Of a DNA stretch of 44,558 nucleotides, positions 42,123 to 44,558 are shown one piece after another. The translations under genes and the position numbers were made by a program. The notes below the pieces were generated by a model. It was not told where the DNA came from, made no database searches, and saw nothing but the letters and a program-made list of their open reading frames with translations. This DNA comes from JASBZA01 sp964345295 (GTDB lineage: Bacteria > Bacillota > Clostridia > Saccharofermentanales > Fastidiosipilaceae). Numbering within the stretch: the stretch's first letter is position 1; each line of letters starts with the position of its first letter. The DNA is taken from the NCBI GenBank assembly GCA_964345295.1, contig CAYFQG010000010.1, forward strand, positions 1 to 44,558. The letters run 5' to 3'.

Positions 42123-42253
42123 AATTTTGCCGGGACGACCGGCATGGTCCTGAAAAATCTCTATAATCGTTTCAGCTTCCGACCTGTTTTCGTCCTGAAG
42201 CTTTCTTTTCCTCTTATTTTCTGCCCTCTTTTTCTTTCTAATTCCTATGTCGC

Positions 42254-44182
42254 TCAGTCTAAGACTTCCATCCTAAAAGACGGGAAAGTCGCCCAATCTT
42301 CCAGGTAGGCAAAGGGGCCCACACCGGGTCCTGTAAAGCGTTTCCCCATTCTGACACCTTCATCGGCCAAAAGTCGGCTCTGCATCCGATAAGCCCATTG
42401 ATAGTCCTCTTGGCTAATTTGAAAACAGAAATCAAAGCCTTTTTGCTCTACTTCAAAGCGAACAGCCTTCCTTGTTTTATGTAACAGAGGCCCTTCAACC
42501 AAGCTTTGCTCGTTTCCTTCTTGAACCAGCAGCCCGGCTTGATAAGCTTGGTCTTTATTTTCCACATAGAGATACATCCAAGCATATTCATCGTAGTAAA
42601 AAAGTAGGCCGACCGATCCGCCTGTTTTTTCCGGCCCAAGCGCATTCAGTTCAATGCTTTGCTTTAATCCCATTAAGCGATGTTGCAAAATGGGCTCGGC
42701 GAGGGGGCAGTCCGGCAGGTATTTGGAAGCTTTAAGAGACAAAGCTTGCCCATCCAGCCGATAAAATGCTGTCCCTCCCAGCCTAATAAAATACCAATCC
42801 GGATTTAAATTCTTTTGGCCAAAGCCGTCTACTAGCAAACGCTCTTCTATCGAACGGCCTGCCTCAGATTCCTTTAGGCTTGTCCGGGCTAGACTAGGCA
42901 TCGCCTGAAGCATGGAAGGCCCTCGGCGCTTGTTTACGATTGGCCAGCCGTCTTGAGTCCAACAAATAGGGTCCAAGAAAGTCTCGCGCCCCAGAGTAGA
43001 CAAACCGGGCTCGATTTGCCTGGACGCTAGATAAAGCATATACCAGTCGCCATTTGCCGTTTCTACCGCTTTGCCGTGCCCTGCTCTTTGGACCAGGGCG
43101 GTTGGGTCTTCTTGTTTCAAGATTGGATTATAAGGACAGGCTTCATAAGGTCCCATGAGCTGTCTCGACCTGGCCACATTGATATGGTGGCCCATACCGG
43201 TTCCGCCTTCGGCCATAAAAAGATAATAGAAGCCGTCTTTCTTAAGCAAGTGTGGTGCTTCGGTTGCCTTCTTACTGTCTCCGTAATAAAGAAGACGGGT
43301 CGGAGAAAGACGCCGGCTTAAGTCGGGGCTGACTTCAAATATACGGCAGCCTCGGTTCAGAAGCATGTAGCGCCTGTCGCCTTCCGTGAAGATAGATGGG
43401 TCTATACCGTCTTCTTCCAAGAAATCGGGGCCTTCGTAAGGCCCCTGGGGCTGAGCCGACCTAAAAACGGCCTGACGGCGCATTGGAACATGGTCGTCAT
43501 TATAACGAAGGGTTACAACCACATAGAAATAACCGTCATAGTAGGAGATATCCGGTGCCCAAAAGCCTCTTCCCGAATCAAAACCGGCGAAGTTCAAACG
43601 GGTCGAATCCTCCAAGACATGACCTATGGTTTTCCAGTGAACTAAGTCTTTGGAATGCGAAATAGGAAGGCCCGGGAAATGAATGAAGGAAGAATTCACC
43701 ATATAGTAATCCTCCCCTACACGCACCAGCGAAGGGTCGGGCGAAAGGCCCGATCGGACCGGATTTTTATAAGAAGACTCAATGGACAAAGCAGCTTTAG
43801 CACATAGGAAATCTCCGATGTCCTTAAAGCCTAACTTATAAGCATATTCGGCTGCCGTAAGCCCATCTAAATCTGCTCGGACAGGATCTAAGCCGATTCT
43901 TTCCACTCCGTAACGGACCGCTTCTAAAGAACCGGACTTTATAAGCGGAAACAAAAAACTTCGCCCCTTCCGGTCCGCTACGTTCATATCGGCCCTGGAA
44001 TACTCTACCGTCCAGCGAATAAGGTCCATATCGCCTCTGACCGCCACATAGTAAGACCAGGGTCTGCCCTCGGGGTCCTTAGCACGCATAATCAGGGGGT
44101 CTCGGGCCATATAGGTCCGGATTTTTTCTAAATCACCCTTTTCCAGGATATGCTGAATCTGCTTGGGGTCATGCAGAGCCAT
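42254..44182 (-). CDS. ankyrin-repeat / GH43 fusion glycosidase
   Basis: 642-residue protein. Residues about 8-130 form roughly four ankyrin-type helical repeats (GDLEKIRTYMARDP, DPEGRPWSYYVAVRGDMDLIRWTVE, DRKGRSFLFPLIKSGSLEAVRYGVE, DLDGLTAAEYAYKLGFKDIGDFL). From about 138 a GH43 beta-propeller begins: Asp base in SGLSPDPSLV, transition-state Asp in FWAPDISYYDG, Glu acid in TEAPHLLKKDGFYYLF. A C-terminal beta-sandwich (about 450-642; DYEYAWMYLYV-like YYDEYAWMYLYVE) is of the GH43 C2 type. GH43 enzymes with this tail are beta-xylosidases or alpha-arabinofuranosidases. No signal peptide. Its ATG overlaps the preceding stop (TAATG) with AAGGAG nine bases upstream. Confidence 0.88.
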   Translation of the reverse strand: MALHDPKQIQHILEKGDLEKIRTYMARDPLIMRAKDPEGRPWSYYVAVRGDMDLIRWTVEYSRADMNVADRKGRSFLFPLIKSGSLEAVRYGVERIGLDPVRADLDGLTAAEYAYKLGFKDIGDFLCAKAALSIESSYKNPVRSGLSPDPSLVRVGEDYYMVNSSFIHFPGLPISHSKDLVHWKTIGHVLEDSTRLNFAGFDSGRGFWAPDISYYDGYFYVVVTLRYNDDHVPMRRQAVFRSAQPQGPYEGPDFLEEDGIDPSIFTEGDRRYMLLNRGCRIFEVSPDLSRRLSPTRLLYYGDSKKATEAPHLLKKDGFYYLFMAEGGTGMGHHINVARSRQLMGPYEACPYNPILKQEDPTALVQRAGHGKAVETANGDWYMLYLASRQIEPGLSTLGRETFLDPICWTQDGWPIVNKRRGPSMLQAMPSLARTSLKESEAGRSIEERLLVDGFGQKNLNPDWYFIRLGGTAFYRLDGQALSLKASKYLPDCPLAEPILQHRLMGLKQSIELNALGPEKTGGSVGLLFYYDEYAWMYLYVENKDQAYQAGLLVQEGNEQSLVEGPLLHKTRKAVRFEVEQKGFDFCFQISQEDYQWAYRMQSRLLADEGVRMGKRFTGPGVGPFAYLEDWATFPSFRMEVLD

Positions 44183-44558
44183 TACGCTAAACTCCTTGCC
44201 GAAAAGTCTCTGAAAAAGGCCTTGCCCGTGTTCTGTGATCCTTTACTGACAGCGTAAAGACCCACTCTGGCCCCTGTCCAGGTATGGGAGGTCAAGACTT
44301 CTTCCGCCTCAAGATAAATCTTCTTTTCTTCTTGCCGGTAATAGAAGCGGGCCGAGGCCTCTCCACTTTGATTTTTCGGCCGAACATCCAAGCCCATACA
44401 TAGCTCTGGCCCCTTCCAAGTTCTTCTCTCGATTATCGTCTCTTCGTCCTTGTCGTCGGCTCTGACCAGGCTTAAGACATAAGCATCCGCTTCTTTTTCT
44501 AAGCGAAGCGACATATAAGATGCACCCAGGATAACCAGACCTGCCGCATTGTCTTCGG
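44182..44558 (-). CDS. GH43 C-terminal domain (partial, runs off the window)
   Basis: Open frame reaching the right edge with no start; the visible 125 residues (AAGLVILGASYMSLRLEK, then IIERRTWKGPELCMGLDV, KIYLEAEEVLTS and GARVGLYAVSKGSQNTGKAFFRDF) match the beta-sandwich C-terminal domain of GH43 beta-xylosidase-type enzymes. The internal ATG at 44514 is not a start. The stop overlaps the ATG of the ankyrin-GH43 gene, so two GH43 enzymes are encoded in tandem. The catalytic domain lies outside the window. Confidence 0.75.
   Translation of the reverse strand, partial: EDNAAGLVILGASYMSLRLEKEADAYVLSLVRADDKDEETIIERRTWKGPELCMGLDVRPKNQSGEASARFYYRQEEKKIYLEAEEVLTSHTWTGARVGLYAVSKGSQNTGKAFFRDFSARSLA

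Overview
The window reads as a chromosomal segment of an anaerobic Bacillota (Firmicutes, clostridial type) at intermediate GC. Evidence for this is the ireB-ruvX-DUF1292 cluster, SecG next to RNase R and MtaB, a cofactor-style [FeFe] hydrogenase, ferredoxin-type aldo/keto reductase, AGGAGG-like ribosome binding sites and sigma-A type promoters. The codon table is standard: TAA, TAG and TGA all end intact genes. I do not assign a genus.

Layout. 1-3.1 kb holds small membrane proteins, a decayed YwaF-like gene (frameshift plus in-frame TGA) and an N-terminally short GT4 glycosyltransferase. 3.1-9.4 kb is a minus-strand housekeeping block: CPBP protease, two DUF1292-type proteins, ruvX, ireB, mtaB, RNase R (split by an in-frame TAG between the catalytic and S1 domains) and secG. 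9.5-12.7 kb is a P-type ATPase under a yybP-ykoY-like (Mn2+) riboswitch, with promoter and terminator both visible. 12.7-15.3 kb has an HTH regulator, an aldehyde dehydrogenase and a tRNA cluster (Val, Asp, Phe) with two good promoters. 15.3-19.7 kb is a run of aldo/keto reductase, xylulokinase, glycerate 2-kinase and a very acidic protein interrupted by a 100-N gap. The 55 bases on each side of that gap are identical, so the gap is very probably an assembly artefact. 19.8-28 kb contains a YgjP-like metallopeptidase (apparently leaderless), a four-gene redox operon (thioredoxin-like [2Fe-2S] protein, group-B-like [FeFe] hydrogenase, FAD/NAD oxidoreductase, phospholipase D-like protein), a GNAT, a lipid kinase and a MATE exporter.

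28-44.6 kb is a pectin / hexuronate utilisation island on the minus strand, in two transcription units. The upstream one (from beyond the right edge to 36.06 kb) carries a GH43 end, an ankyrin-GH43 fusion, a frameshifted ABC exporter, a beta-lactamase-like serine hydrolase, an AEC transporter and a PL9-type pectate lyase, and ends in a hairpin. The second starts at a TTGACA-N17-GATTAT promoter next to a LacI-type palindrome. It carries GH105, GH28, a TIM-barrel epimerase-like protein, uxaC, uxaB and uxaA, and ends at a bidirectional terminator. None of the complete carbohydrate enzymes has a recognisable signal peptide, so the locus appears to process imported oligogalacturonides in the cytoplasm down to 2-keto-3-deoxygluconate; the KDG kinase/aldolase and a sugar importer are not in the window.

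Several genes carry single-base lesions (YwaF-like, RNase R, the ABC exporter, possibly the HTH gene). Whether these are real gene decay or base-calling/assembly errors is the main quality question for this contig. The most interesting biology is the hydrogenase cassette, the ankyrin-GH43 fusion, the Mn riboswitch-ATPase unit and the split RNase R.
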